Of a stretch of 64,000 nucleotides of DNA, positions 12,421 to 25,437 are shown piece by piece (position 1 is the first letter of the stretch; each line of letters starts with the position of its first letter). Under the pieces are notes generated by a model. That model saw only the letters and a list, made by a program, of their open reading frames with translations, did not search any database and was not told the origin of the DNA. Location of the stretch: positions 19,424,001 through 19,488,000 of the forward strand of contig NC_135136.1 of assembly GCF_051014445.1 (NCBI RefSeq). The letters are read 5' to 3'. This DNA comes from Colletes latitarsis (lineage: Eukaryota; Arthropoda; Insecta; Hymenoptera; Colletidae). Made by a program: the position numbers and the translations under genes.

Positions 12421-12782
12421 GGCCATATCTTGGGTTTTTTGTGGTTTGGATCCCGTCGTAATGTGCTTCCACACCGAAACAGTCAATTTAACCTGGTTAC
12501 GATGAATATTTTGGAGGATAACGATGGTTATGTCTCGGTTAGGTCTGGGATTTGCCGTCATCTGGCTCGTACTTTCGCATTTCTTGCATACTTGTTGGCC
12601 AGGTCCTGGGTTTTTTCTGGTTTGGATACCGTAGTAATGAAGTTCCACACCGAAACAGTCAATTAAACCTGGTTGCGATTAATATTTTAGAGGATAACGC
12701 CGGTTACGTCTCGGGTATTTCTGGGATTTGCCGAAATCTGGCTCGTATTTTCGCATTTTTCGCATACTTGTTGGCCAGATCC

Positions 12783-14460
12783 TGGCCTTTTTCTGGCTTG
12801 GGCCACGTAGTAATGTGGCATCACACTGAAACAGTCGATTAAACCTGGTTCCGATTAATATTTTAGAGGATAACGCCGGTTATGTCTGGGTTAGGTCTGG
12901 TATTTGCCCTCATCTGGCTCGTACCTTCGCATTTTTCGCTTACTTGTTGGCCAGATCCTGGCCTTTTTCTGGCTTGGACCACGTAGCAATGTGGTATCAC
13001 ACTGAAACAGTCAATTAATCCTGGTTCCGATTAATATTTTAGAGGATAACGCCGGTTATGTCTTGGTTAGGTCTGATATTTGCCCTCATCTGGCTCGTAC
13101 CTTCGCATTTTTCGCATACTTGTTGGCCAGGTCCTGGCCTTTTTCTGGCTTGGACCACCTTGTAATGAGGTACCACACTGATACAGTCAATAAAACCTGG
13201 TTCAGATTAATATTTTAGAGGATAACGCTGGTTATGCCTGGGTTAGTTCTGGTACTTGCAATCATCTGGCTCATACTTTCGCAATTTTCGCGTACTTGTT
13301 GGCCAGATCTTGGGTTTTTTGTGGTTTGGAACCCGTCGTAATGTGGTTCCACACCGAAGCAGTCAATTAAACCTGGTTGCGATTAATATTTTAGAGGATA
13401 ACGCTGGTTATGTCTGGGTTAGGTCTGGTATTTGCCCTCATCTGGCACGTACTTTCGCATTTTTCGCATACTTGTTGGCCAGATCCTGGGGTTTTTCTGG
13501 TTCGGATCACGTAGTAATGTGGTACCTCACCGAAACAGTCAATTACACCTGGTTGCGATTAATATTTTAGAGGATAACGCCGGTTATGTCTCGGTTAGGT
13601 CTGGGGTTTGCCCTCATCTGGCTCGTACTTTCGCATTATTCGCATACTTGTTGGCCAAATCATCGCCTTTTTGTGGTTTGGCTCACATAGTAATGCGCTT
13701 CCACACCGAAATTGTTAACTACACCTGGTTGCGATTAATATTTTAGAGGATAACGCTGGTTATGTCTCGGTTAGGTCTGGGATTTGCCCCCATCTGGCTC
13801 GTACTTCCTCATTATTCGCATTCTTGTTGGCCAGATCCTGGCATTTTTCTGTTTTGGGTCACGTAGTTACGCGGTACCACACCCAAACAGTCAATTAAAC
13901 CTGGTTGCGATTACTATTTTGGAGGATAACGCCAGTTATGTCTGGGTTTGGTCTGGTATTTGCCCTCATCTGGCTCGTGCTTTCGCGTTTCTCGCATTGT
14001 TGTTCGCCAGATCCTGGGTTTTTTCTGGTTTGGATCCCGTAATAATGTGGTTCCACACAGAAGCAGTCAATAGAAGCTGGTTCCGACTAGTATTTTAGAG
14101 GATAACGCTGGTTATGTCTGGGTTAGTTCTGGGATTTGCCCTCATCTGTCTCGTACCTTCGCATATTTCGCTTACTTGTTGGCCAGATCCTAGCCTTTTT
14201 CTGGCTTGGACCACGTAGTAATGAGGTACCACACTGAAACAGTCAATTAAACCTGGTTCCGATTAATATTTTCGAGGATAACCCTGGTTATGTCTGGGTT
14301 AGTTCTGGTATTTGCAATCATCTGGCTCATACTTACGCGTTTTTCGCATACTTGTTGGCCAGATCCTGGGTTTTTTCTGGTTTGGATACCGTAGTAATGA
14401 AGTTCCACACAGAAACAGTCAATTAAACCTGGTTGCGATTAATATTTTAGAGGATAACGC
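12783..14460 (+). repeat. Rearranged copy of the 2.07-4.52 kb segment
   Basis: Composite of three left-end sources in the order 2065-2711, 3945-4520, 3112-3741, all in register. It begins at the GGCTTGGGCCACGTAG variant with GGCATCACACTG that is also found at 2079. Confidence 0.8.
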
Positions 14461-14894
14461 CGGTTACGTCTGGGTTAGTTCTGGTATTTGCAATCATCTG
14501 GCTCATACTTACGCGTTTTTCGCATACTTGTTGGCCAGATCCTGGGTTTTTTCTGGTTTGGATACCGTAGTAATGAAGTTCCACACCGAAACATTCAATT
14601 AAACCTGGTTGCGATTAATATTTTAGAGGATAACGCCGGTTACGTCTCGGGTATTTCTGGGATTTGCCGAAATCTGGCTCGTATTTTCGCATTTTTCGCA
14701 TACTTGTTGGCCAGATCCTGGCCTTTTTCTGGCTTGGGCCACGTAGTAATGTGGCATCACACTGAAACAGTCGATTAAACCTGGTTCCGATTAATATTTT
14801 AGAGGATAACGCCGGTTATGTCTGGGTTAGGTCTGGTATTTGCCCTCATCTGGCTCGTACCTTCGCATTTTTCGCATACTTGTTGGCCAGGTCC

Positions 14895-15660
14895 TGGCCT
14901 TTTTCTGGCTTCGACCACCTTGTAATGAGGTACCACACTGATACAGTCAATAAAACCTGGTTCCGATTAATATTTTAGAGGATAACGCTGGTTATGCCTG
15001 GGTTAGTTCTGGTATTTGCAATCATCTGGCTCATACTTTCGCAATTTTCGCGTACTTGTTGGCCAGATCTTGGGTTTTTTGTGGTTTGGAACCCGTCGTA
15101 ATGTGGTTCCACACCGAAGCAGTCAATTAAACCTGGTTGCGATTAATATTTTAGAGGATAACGCTGGTTATGTCTGGGTTAGGTCTGGTATTTGCCCTCA
15201 TCTGGCACGTACTTTCGCATTTTTCGCATACTTGTTGGCCAAATCATAGCCTTTTTCTGGTTTGGCTCACTTAGTAATGCGGTACCACACCGAAATTGTC
15301 AACTACACCTGGTTGCGATTAATATTTTAGAGGATTACGCCGGTTATGTTTGGGTTAGGTCTGGTATTTGCCCTCATCTGGCTCGTACTTTCGCATTTTT
15401 CGCATACTTGTTGGCCAGATCTTGGGTTTTTTGTGGTTTGGATCCCGTCGTAATGTGCTTCCACACCGAAGCAGTCAATTTAACCTGGTTACGATAAATA
15501 TTTTGGAGGATAACGCTGGTTATGTCTCGGTTAGGTCTGGGATTTGCCGTCATCTGGCTCGTACTTTCGCATTTCTCGCATACTTGTTGGCCAGATCCTG
15601 GGCTATTTCTGGTTTGGATCACGTAGCAATATGGTACCACACAGAAGCATTCAATAGAAG
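14895..15660 (+). repeat. Further copy of about 2420-3005
   Basis: Bases 15305-15660 match 2650-3005 at an offset of 12655 bp, including GTGCTTCCACACCG and GTTACGATAAATATTTTGG. The preceding two monomers match about 2420-2640 and 13140-13400. The exact left limit is uncertain because these variants occur several times. Confidence 0.7.
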
Positions 15661-16555
15661 CTGGTTCCGATTAATATTTTAGAGGATAACGCCGGTTATG
15701 TCTGGGTTAGGTCTGGTATTTGCCCTCATCTGGCTCGTACCTTCGCATTTTTCGCTTACTTGTTGGCCAGATCCTGGCCTTTTTCTGGCTTGGACCACGT
15801 AGCAATGTGGTATCACACTGAAACAGTCAATAAAACCTGGTTCCGATTAATATTTTAGAGGATTACGCCGGTTATGTTTGGGTTAGGTCTGGGATTTGCC
15901 GTCATCTGGCTCGTACTTTCGCATTTTTCGCTTACATGTTGGCCAGATCCTAGCCTTTTTCTGGCTTGGACCACGTAGTAATGAGGTACCACACCGAAGC
16001 AGTCAATTAAACCTGGTTCCGATTAATATTTTCGAGGATAACCCTGGTTATATCTGGTTTAGTTCTGGTATTTGCAATCATCTGGCTCATACTTACGCGT
16101 TTTTCGCATACTTGTTGGCCAGATCCTGGGTTTTTTCTGGTTTCGATACCGTAGTAATGAAGTTCCACACAGAAACAGTCAATTAAACCTGGTTGCGATT
16201 AATATTTTAGAGGATAGCGCCGGTTACGTCTCGGGTAGTTCTGGGATTTGCCGACATCTGGCTCGTATTTTCGCATTTTTCGCATACTTGTTGGCCAGAT
16301 CCTGGCCTTTTTCTGGCTTGGACCACGTAGTAATGTGGTATCACACTGAAACAGTCAATTAAACCTGGTTGCGATGAATATTATGGAGGATAGCGCTGGT
16401 TATGTCTCGGTTAGGCCTGGGATTTGCCCTCATGTGGCTCGTACTTTCGCATTTCTCGCATACCTGTCGGCCAGATCCTGGGCTTTTTCTGGTTTGGATC
16501 ACGTAGTAATATGGTACCACACAGAAACAGTCAATAGAAGCTGGTTCCGAACAGT

Positions 16556-16907
16556 ATTTTATAGGATAACGCCGGTTATGTCTGTGTTAGGTCTGGAATT
16601 TGCTCTCATCTGGCTCGTACTTTCGCATTTTTCGCCTACTTGTTGGCAAGATCCTGGGCTTTTTCTGGTTGGGATCACGTAGTAATGCGGTACCACACCG
16701 AAGCAGTCGATTAAACCTGGTTGCAATTAATATTTTATAGGATAACGCCGGTTATGTCTGTGTTAGGTCTGGGATTTGCTCTCATCTGGCTCGTACTTTC
16801 GCATTTTTCGCCTACTTGTTGGCAAGATCCTGGGCTTTTTCTGGTTGGGATCACGTAGTAATGCGGTACCACACCGAAGCAGTCAATTAAACCTGGTTAC
16901 GATTATT
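16556..16907 (+). repeat. Single-monomer tandem duplication
   Basis: Two consecutive monomers share ATTTTATAGGATAACGCCGG, GTCTGTGTTAGG, CGCCTACTTGTTGGC and GGTTGGGATCACG at exactly 176 bp spacing. The pair looks recent because the shared alleles are uncommon elsewhere. Confidence 0.85.
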
Positions 16908-17295
16908 ATTTTAGAGGATAACGCCGGTTATGTTTGGGTTAGGTCTGGTATTTGCCCTCATCTGGCTCGTACATTCGCATTTTTCGCATACCGGTTGGCC
17001 GATCCTGGCCTATTTCTGGTTTGGATCACGTAGTAATGCGGTACCACACCGAAACAGTCAATTAAACCTGTTTGCGATTAATATTTTAGAGGATAACGCT
17101 GGTTATGTCTCGGTTAGGTCTGAGATTTGCCCTCATCTTGCTCGTGCTTTCGTATTTTTCGCATACTTGTTGGCCAGATCCTGGGTTTTTTCTGGTTTGT
17201 ATCCCGTAGTAATGAGGTTCCAGACCGAAACAGTCAATTAAACCTGGTTCCGATTAATATTTTAGAGGATAACGCCGGTTATGTCTCGGGTGGGT

Positions 17296-17402
17296 CTGGT
17301 ATTTGCCGTCATCTGGCTCGTATTCGCATTTTTCGCATACATGTTGGCCAGATCCTGGGCTTTTTTTGGTTTGGACCACGTAGTAATGTGGTACCCCACT
17401 GA
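17296..17402 (+). repeat. Short-variant monomer segment (CTCGTATTCGC), first of three
   Basis: A few bases are missing between CTCGTA and TTCGC relative to consensus CTCGTACTTTCGC, and ACATGTTGG replaces ACTTGTTGG. The same combination recurs at about 17822-17928 and 18875-18981. Close relatives lie at about 24676-24760, 27485-27569 and 28530-28641, with TATTAGCATTTTTCGC. Confidence 0.8.
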
Positions 17403-20400
17403 AACAGTCGATTAAACCTGGTTCCGATTAATATTTTAGAGGATAACGCTGGTTATGTTTGGGTTAGTTCTGGTATTTACAATCATCTGGCTCGTACTTT
17501 CGCATTTTTCGCATACTTGTTGGCAAGATCCTGGGTTTTTTTTGGTTTGGATCACGTAGTAATGTGGTACCACACTGAAACAGTCAATTAAAGCTGGTTC
17601 CGAATAGTATTTTAGAGGATAACGCAGGTTACGTCTGGGTTAGTTCTGGTATTTGCATTCATCTGGCTCATACTTTCGCGTTTTTCGCATTCTTGTTGGC
17701 CAGATGCTGGGTTTTTTCGGGTATCGATCCCGTAGTAACGAAGTTCCACACCGAAACAGTCAATTAAACCTGGTTGCGATTAATATTTTAGAGGATAACG
17801 TCGGTTATGTCTCGGGTGGGTCTGGTATTTGCCGTCATCTGGCTCGTATTCGCATTTTTCGCATACATGTTGGCCAGATCCTGGGCTTTTTTTGGTTTGG
17901 ACCACGTAGTAATGTGGTACCACACTAAAACAGTCAATGAAAGCTGGTTCCGAATAGTATTTTAGAGGATAACGCAGGTCACGTCTGGGTTAGTTCTGGT
18001 ATTTGCCCTCATCTGGCTCGTACCATCTCATTTTTCGCTTACTTGTTGGCCAGATCCTGGCCTTTTTCTGGTTTGGACCACGTAGTAATGAGGTACCACA
18101 CTGAAACAGTCAATTAAACCAGGTTGCGATGAATATTATGGAGGATAACGCTGGTTATGTCTCGGTTAGGTCTGGGATTTGCTCTCATCTGGCTCGTACT
18201 TTCGCATTTCTCGCATGCTTGTTGGCCAGATCCTGGGCTTTTTCTGGTTTGGATCACGTAGTAATATGGTACCACACAGAAACAGTCAATAGAAGCTGGT
18301 TCCGAACAGTATTTTAGAGGATGACGCTGGTTATGTCTGGGTTAGTTCTGGTATTTGCAACAATCTGGCTCATACTTTCGCGATTTCGCATACTTGTTGG
18401 CCAGATCCTGGGCTTTTTTTGGTTTGGACCACGTAGTAATGTGGTACCACACTGAAACAGTCAATAAAAGCTGGTTCCGAATAGTATTTTACAGGATAAC
18501 GCAGGTTACGTCTGGGTTAGTTCTGGTATTTGCCCTCATCTGGCTCGTACTTTCGCATTCTTCGCATACTTGTTGGCCAGATCCTCGCCTTTTTCTGGTT
18601 GGGATCACGTAGTAATACGGTACCACACCGAAGCAGTCAACTAAACCTGGTTGCGATTAATATTTTAGAGGATAACGCCGGTTATGTCTCGGGTAGGTCT
18701 GGGATTTGCTCTCATCTGGCTCGTACTTTCGCATTTCTCGCATACTTGTTGGCCAGATCCAGGGTTTTTTCTGGTTTGGATCCCGTAGTAATGAAGTTCC
18801 ACGCCGAAACAGTCAATTAAACCTGGTTGCGATTAATATTTTAGAGGATAACGTCGGTTATGTCTCGGGTGGGTCTGGTATTTGCCGTCATCTGGCTCGT
18901 ATTCGCATTTTTCGCATACATGTTGGCCAGATCCTGGGCTTTTTTTGGTTTGGACCACGTAGTAATGTGGTACCCCACTGAAACAGTCGATTAAACCTGG
19001 TTCCGATTAATATTTTAGAGGATAACGCTGGTTATGTTTGGGTTAGTTCTGGTATTTCCAATCATATGGCTCGTACTTTCGCATTTTTCTCATACTTGTT
19101 GGCAAAATCCTGGGCTTTTTTTGGTTTGGATCACGTAGTGATGTGGTACCACACTGAAACAGTCAATAAAAGCTGGTTCCGAATAGTATTTTAGAGGATA
19201 ACGCAGGTTACGTCTGGGTTAGTTCTGGTATTTGCAATCATCTCGCTCATACTTTCGCGTTTTTCGCATACTTGTTGGCCAGATCCTGGGTTTTTTCTGG
19301 TTTGGATCCCGTAGTAATGAAGTTCCACGCCGAAACAGTCAATTAAACCTGGTTGCGATTAATATTTTAGAGGATAACGCCGGTTATGTATCGGGTAGGT
19401 TTGGGATTTGCCGTCATCTGGCTCGTATTTTCGCATTTTTCGCATACTTGTTGGCCAGATCCTGGCCTTTTTCTGGCTTGGACCACGTAGTAATGTGGTT
19501 CCACACCGAAACAGTCAATTAAACCTGGTGGCGATTAATATTTTAGAGGATAACGCTGGTTATGTTTGGGTTAGTTCTGGTATTTGCAATCATCTGGCTC
19601 GTACTTTCGCATTTTTCGCATACTTGTTGGCAATATCCTGGGCTTTTTTTGGTTTCGATCACGTAGTAATGTGGTACCGCACTGAAACAGTCAATAAAAG
19701 CTGGTTCCGAGTAGTATTTTAGAGGATAACGCAGGTTACGTCTGGGTTAGGTCTGGTATTTGCATTCATCTGGCTCATACTTTCGCGTTTTTCGCATACT
19801 TGTTGTCCAGATGCTGGGTTTTTTCGGGTTTGGATCACGTAGTAATGTGGTATCACACTGAAACAGTCAATTAAACCTGGTTGCGGTTAATATTTTAGAG
19901 GATAACGCCGTTTATGTCTCGGGTAGGTCTGGGATTTGCCCTCATCTGGCTCGTACTTTCGCATTTTTCGCATACTTGTTGGCCAAATCATCGCCTTTTT
20001 GTGGTTTGTCTCACGTAGTAATGCGGTACCACACCGAAATTGTTAACTACACCTGGTTGCGATTAATATTTTAGAGGATAACGACGGTTATGTCTCAGTT
20101 AGGTCTGGGATTTGCCCTCATCTGGCTCGTACCTTCGCATTTTTCGCCTACTTGTTGGCAAGATCCTGGGCTTTTTCTGGTTGGGATCACGTAGTAATGC
20201 GGTACCACACCGAAGCAGTCAATTAAACCTGGTTGCGATTATTATTTTGGAGGATCACGCCGGTTATGTTTGGGTTAGGTCTGGTATCTGCCCTCATCTG
20301 GCTCGTACTTTCGCATTTTTCGCTTACTTGTTGGCCTGATCCTAGCCTTTTTATGGTTTGGATCACGTAGTTACGCGGTACTACACCCAAACAGTCAATT

Positions 20401-20520
20401 AAACCTGGTTGCGATTACTATTTTGGAGGATAACGCCAGTTATGTCTGGGTTTGGTCTGGTATTTGCCCTCATCTGGCTCGTGCTTTCGCGTTTCTCGCA
20501 TTGTTGTTGGCCAGATCCTG

Positions 20521-21574
20521 GGTTTTTTCTGGTTTGGATCCCGTAGTAATGTGGTTCCACACCAAAACGGTCAATTAAACTTGGTTGCGATTAATATTTT
20601 AGAGGATAACGCCGGTTATGTCTCGGTTAGGTCTGGCATATGTCCTCATCTGGCTCGTAGTTTCGCGTTATCGCAAACTCGTTCGCCAGATCCTGGCCTT
20701 TTTCTGGTTTGGATCACGTAGTAATGTGGTACCGCACTGAAACTGTCAATAGAAGCTGGTTCCGATTAGTATTTTAGAGGATAACGCTGGTTATGCCTCG
20801 GTTAGGTCTGGGATTTGCCCCCATCTGGCTCGTACTTTCTCATTATTCGCATTCATGTTGGTCAGATCCTGGGCTTTTTCTGATTTGGACCACGTAGTAA
20901 TGTGGTACCACACCGAAACAGTCAATTAAACCTCGTTGCGAATAATATTTTAGAGGATAACGCTGGTTATGCTTGGGACAGTTCTGGTATTTGCTATCAT
21001 CTGGCTCATACTTTCGCTGTTTTCGCATACTTGTTGGCCAGTTCCTAGCCTTTTTATGGTTTGGATGACGTAGTTACGCGGAACCACACCCAAACAGTCA
21101 ATTAAACCTGGTTGCGATTACTATTTTGGAGGATAACGCCAGTTATGTCTGGGTTTGGTCTGGTATTTGCCCTCATTTGGCTCATACTTTCGCACTTTTC
21201 GCATACTTGTTGGCCAGATTCTGGGTTTTTTCTGGTTTGGATCCCGTAGTAATGAGGTTCCACACCGAAACAGTCAATTAAACTTGGTTGCGATTAATAT
21301 TTTAGAGGATAACGCCGGTTATGTCTCGGTTAGGTCTGGCATTTGTCCTCATCTGGCTCGTAGTTTCGCGTTTTCGCATACTCGTTCGCCAGATCCTGGC
21401 CTTTTTCCGGTTTGGATCACGTAGTAATGTGGTACCGCACTGAAACTGTCAATAGAAGCTGGTTCCGATTAGTATTTTAGAGGATATCGCTGGTTATGTC
21501 TCGGTTAGGTCTGGGATTTGCCCCCATCTGGCTCGTACTTTCTCATTATTCGCATTCTTGTTGGTCAGATCCTG
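20521..21574 (+). repeat. 1054 bp tandem duplication, copy 1
   Basis: Six monomers minus 2 bp. Private markers are ACACCAAAACGGTCAATT (20559), GTTATCGCAAACTCGTTCGCC (20667) and GGATGACGTAGTTACGCGG (21063). The second copy follows immediately with the same markers 1054 bp later. Confidence 0.92.
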
Positions 21575-22628
21575 GGTTTTTTCTGGTTTGGATCCCGTAG
21601 TAATGTGGTTCCACACCAAAACGGTCAATTAAACATGGTTGCGATTAATATTTTAGAGGATAACGCCGGTTATGTCTCGGTTAGGTCTGGCATATGTCCT
21701 CATCTGGCTCGTAGTTTCGCGTTATCGCAAACTCGTTCGCCAGATCCTGGCCTTTTTCTGGTTTGGATCACGTAGTAATGTGGTACCGCACTGAAACTGT
21801 CAATAGAAGCTGGTTCCGATTAGTATTTTAGAGGATAACGCTGGTTATGCCTCGGTTAGGTCTGGGATTTGCCCCCATCTGGCTCGTACTTTCTCATTAT
21901 TCGCATTCATGTTGGTCAGATCCTGGGCTTTTTCTGATTTGGACCACGTAGTAATGTGGTACCACACCGAAACAGTCAATTAAACCTCGTTGCGAATAAT
22001 ATTTTAGAGGATAACGCTGGTTATGCTTGGGACAGTTCTGGTATTTGCTATCATCTGGCTCATACTTTCGCTGTTTTCGCATACTTGTTGGCCAGTTCCT
22101 AGCCTTTTTATGGTTTGGATGACGTAGTTACGCGGAACCACACCCAAACAGTCAATTAAACCTGGTTGCGATTACTATTTTGGAGGATAACGCCAGTTAT
22201 GTCTGGGTTTGGTCTGGTATTTGCCCTCATTTGGCTCATACTTTCGCACTTTTCGCATACTTGTTGGCCAGATTCTGGGTTTTTTCTGGTTTGGATCCCG
22301 TAGTAATGAGGTTCCACACCGAAACAGTCAATTAAACTTGGTTGCGATTAATATTTTAGAGGATAACGCCGGTTATGTCTCGGTTAGGTCTGGCATTTGT
22401 CCTCATCTGGCTCGTAGTTTCGCGTTTTCGCATACTCGTTCGCCAGATCCTGGCCTTTTTCCGGTTTGGATCACGTAGTAATGTGGTACCGCACTGAAAC
22501 TGTCAATAGAAGCTGGTTCCGATTAGTATTTTAGAGGATATCGCTGGTTATGTCTCGGTTAGGTCTGGGATTTGCCCCCATCTGGCTCGTACTTTCTCAT
22601 TATTCGCATTCTTGTTGGTCAGATCCTG
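21575..22628 (+). repeat. 1054 bp tandem duplication, copy 2
   Basis: Nearly identical to 20521-21574. One visible difference is AAACATGG at about 21631 against AAACTTGG at about 20578. It ends at GTTGGTCAGATCCTGGG near 22620, where the next large duplication begins. Confidence 0.92.
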
Positions 22629-25437
22629 GGCTTTTTCGGATTTGGACCAAGTAGTAATGTGGTACCACACCGGGAACAGTCAATTAAACCTCGTTGCGAA
22701 TAATATTTTAGAGGATAACGCTGGTTATGTCTGAGACAGTTCTGATATTTGCAATCATCTGGCTCATACTTTCGCGTTTTTCTCATAGTTGTTGGCCAGA
22801 TCCTGGGGTTTTTCCGGTTTGGATCCCGCAGTAATGTGGTTCCACACCGAAGCAGTCAATTAAACCTGTTTGCGATTAATATTTTAGCGGATAACGCCGG
22901 TTATGTCCAGGCCAGGTCTGGAATTTGCCCTCATCAGGCTCGTACTTTTGCATTTTTCGCTTACTTGTTGGCCTGATCCTAGCCTTTTTATGGTGTGGAT
23001 CACGTAGTAATGCGGTACCACACCGAAACAGTCAAATAAACTTGGTTGCGATTAATATTTTAGAGGATATCGCCGGTTATGTCTCGGTTAGGTCTGGGAT
23101 TTGCCCTCATCTGACTCATACTTTCGCACTTTTCGCATACTTGTTGGCCAGATCCTGGGCTTTTTCTGGTTTGGATCACGTAGTAATGTGGTATCACACT
23201 GTCAATAAAAGCTGGTTCCGCTTAGTATTTGAGAGGATAACGCTGGTTCTGTCTGGGACAGTTCTGGTATTTGCAATCATCTGGCTCATACTTTCGCGTT
23301 TTTCTCATAGTTGTTGGCCAGATCCTGGGTTTTTTCCGGTTTGGATCCCGCAGTAATGTGGTTCCACACCGAAGCAGTCAATTAAACCTGTTTGCGATTA
23401 ATATTTTAGAGGATATCGCTGGTTATGTCTGGGTTAGGTCTGGTATTTGCCCTCATCTGGCTCGTATTTTCGCATTTTTCGCATACTTGTTGGCCAGATC
23501 CTGGCCTTCTTCTGGCTTGGACCACGCAGTAATGTGGTGGCACACTGAAACAGACAATTAAACCTGGTTCCGATTAATATTTTAGAGGATAACGCCGGTT
23601 ATGTCTGGGTTAGGTCTGGAATTTGCCCCCATCTGGCTCGTACATTCGCATTTTTCGCATTCCTGTAGGCCAGATCCTGGGCTTTTTCTGGTTTGGGTCA
23701 CGTAGTAATGCGGTACCACACTGAAACACTCAATTAAATCTGGTTGCGATTAATATTTTAGAGGATAACGCCGGTTATTTCTTGGTTAGGTCTGGTATTT
23801 GCCCTCATCTGTCTCGTACCATCGCATTTTTCGCTTACTTGTTGGCCAGATCCTGGCCTTTTTCTGGCTTGGACCACGTAGTAATGAGGTACCACACTGA
23901 AACAGTCAATTAAACCTGGTTCCGATTAATATTTTCGAGGATAACGCTGGTTATGTCTGGGTTAGGTCTGGTATTTGCCCTCATCTGGCTCGTACCTTCG
24001 CATTTTTCGCATACTTGTTGGCCAGATCCTGGCGTTTTTCTGGCTTGGACCACGTAGTAATGAGGTACCACACTGATACAGTCAATAAAACCTGGTTCCG
24101 ATTAATATTTTAGAGGATAACGCCGGTTATGTCTGTGTTAGGTCTGGTATTTGCCCTCATCTGGCTCGTACTTTCGCATTTTTCACATACTTGTTGGGCA
24201 GATCCTGAGTTTTTTCTGGTTTGGATCCCGTAGTAATGAAGTTCCACGCCGAAACAGTCAATTAAACCTGGTTGCGATTAATAGTTTAGAGGATAACGCC
24301 GGTTATGTCTCGGGTAGGTCTGGGATTTGCTCTCATCTGGCTCGTACTTTCGCATTTTTCGCCTACTTGTTGGCAAGATCCTGGGCTTTTTCTGGTTGGG
24401 ATCACGTAGTAATACGGTACCACACCGAAGCAGTCAACTAAACCTGGTTGCGATTATTATTTTAGAGGATAACGCCGGTTATGTCTTGGTTAGGTCTGGT
24501 ATTTGCCCTCATCTGGCTCGTACCTTCGCATTTTTCGCTTACTTGTTGGCCAGATCCTGGCCTTTTTCTGATTTGGACCACGTAGTAATGAAGTTCCACA
24601 CCGAAACAGTCAACTAAACCTGGTTGCGATTAATATTTTAGAGGATAACACCGGTTATGTCTCGGGTGCGTCTGGGATTTGCCGTCATCTGGCTCGTATT
24701 AGCATTTTTCGCATACATGTTGGCCAGATCCTGGGCTTTTTCTGGCTTGGACCACGTAGTAATGAGGTACCACACTGAAGCAGTCAATAAAACCTGGTTC
24801 CGATTAATATTTTGGAGGATAACGCCGGTTATGTTTGGGTTAGGTCTGGGATTTGCCCTCATCTGGCTCGTACTTTCGCATTTTTCGCATACTTGTTGGC
24901 CAGATCCTGGCCTTTTTCTGGTTTGGATCCCGTAGTCATGTGGTTCCACACCGAAACAGTCAATTAAACCTGGTGGCGATTAATATTTTAGAGGATAACG
25001 CCGGTTATGTCTGGGTTAGGTCTGGAATTTGCCCTCATATGGCTCGTACTTTCGCATTTTTCGCATACTTGTTGGCAAGATCGTCGCCTTTTTCTGGTTT
25101 GGATCACGTAGTAATGCGGTACCACACCGAAACGTTCAACTACACCTGGTTGCGATTAATATTTTAGAGAATAACGCCGGTTATGTCTCGGTTAGGTCTG
25201 GGATTTGCTCTCATCTGTCTCGTATTTTCGCATTTTTCGCATACTTGTTGGCCAGATCCTGGCCTTCTTCTGGCTTGGACCACGCAGTAATGTGGTGGCA
25301 CACTGAAACAGACAATTAAACCTGGTTCCGATTAATATTTTAGAGGATAACGCCGGTTATGTCTGGGTTAGGTCTGGAATTTGCCCCCATCTGGCTCGTA
25401 CATTCGCATTTTTCGCATTCCTGTAGGCCAGATCCTG
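22629..25437 (+). repeat. 2809 bp tandem duplication, copy 1
   Basis: Sixteen monomers minus 7 bp. It starts at the TTTTTCGGATTTGGACCAAG marker (22632) that reappears at 25441. Other markers are CACCGGGAACAG, GTCCAGGCCAGGTC, the 6 bp deletion after 23201 and GTAGGCCAGATCC. The last 213 bp (25225-25437) is not the expected sequence but a copy of 23467-23679. Confidence 0.93.

Larger units (their letters stand above)
1..16400 (+). repeat. Left satellite domain, mosaic of shuffled segments
   Basis: About 93 monomers. Segments several monomers long recur at several spacings (about 4.39, 6.33, 9.31, 10.72 and 12.66 kb), so no single higher-order period describes the domain. The net length drift is about -20 bp, including 6 bp deletions near 6683 and 11075. 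Variants such as CCTCATCGAAAC (870-1055, 7198-7383, 11590-11775) and GATACTGGCCGTTTC (about 1350-1380, 1710-1720, 7684-7700, 8212-8222, 12076-12092) are concentrated here. Confidence 0.85.
16400..20520 (+). repeat. Irregular satellite domain with short-length monomers
   Basis: About 23 monomers. Net length drift is about -8 bp in 4.1 kb, steeper than in the domain to the left. It holds three monomers with the shortened CTCGTATTCGCATTTTTCGC variant and a single-monomer duplication at 16556-16907. Some stretches (for example 18129-18320 and 19232-19750) are relatives of the 28.1-33.5 kb region. Confidence 0.75.
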
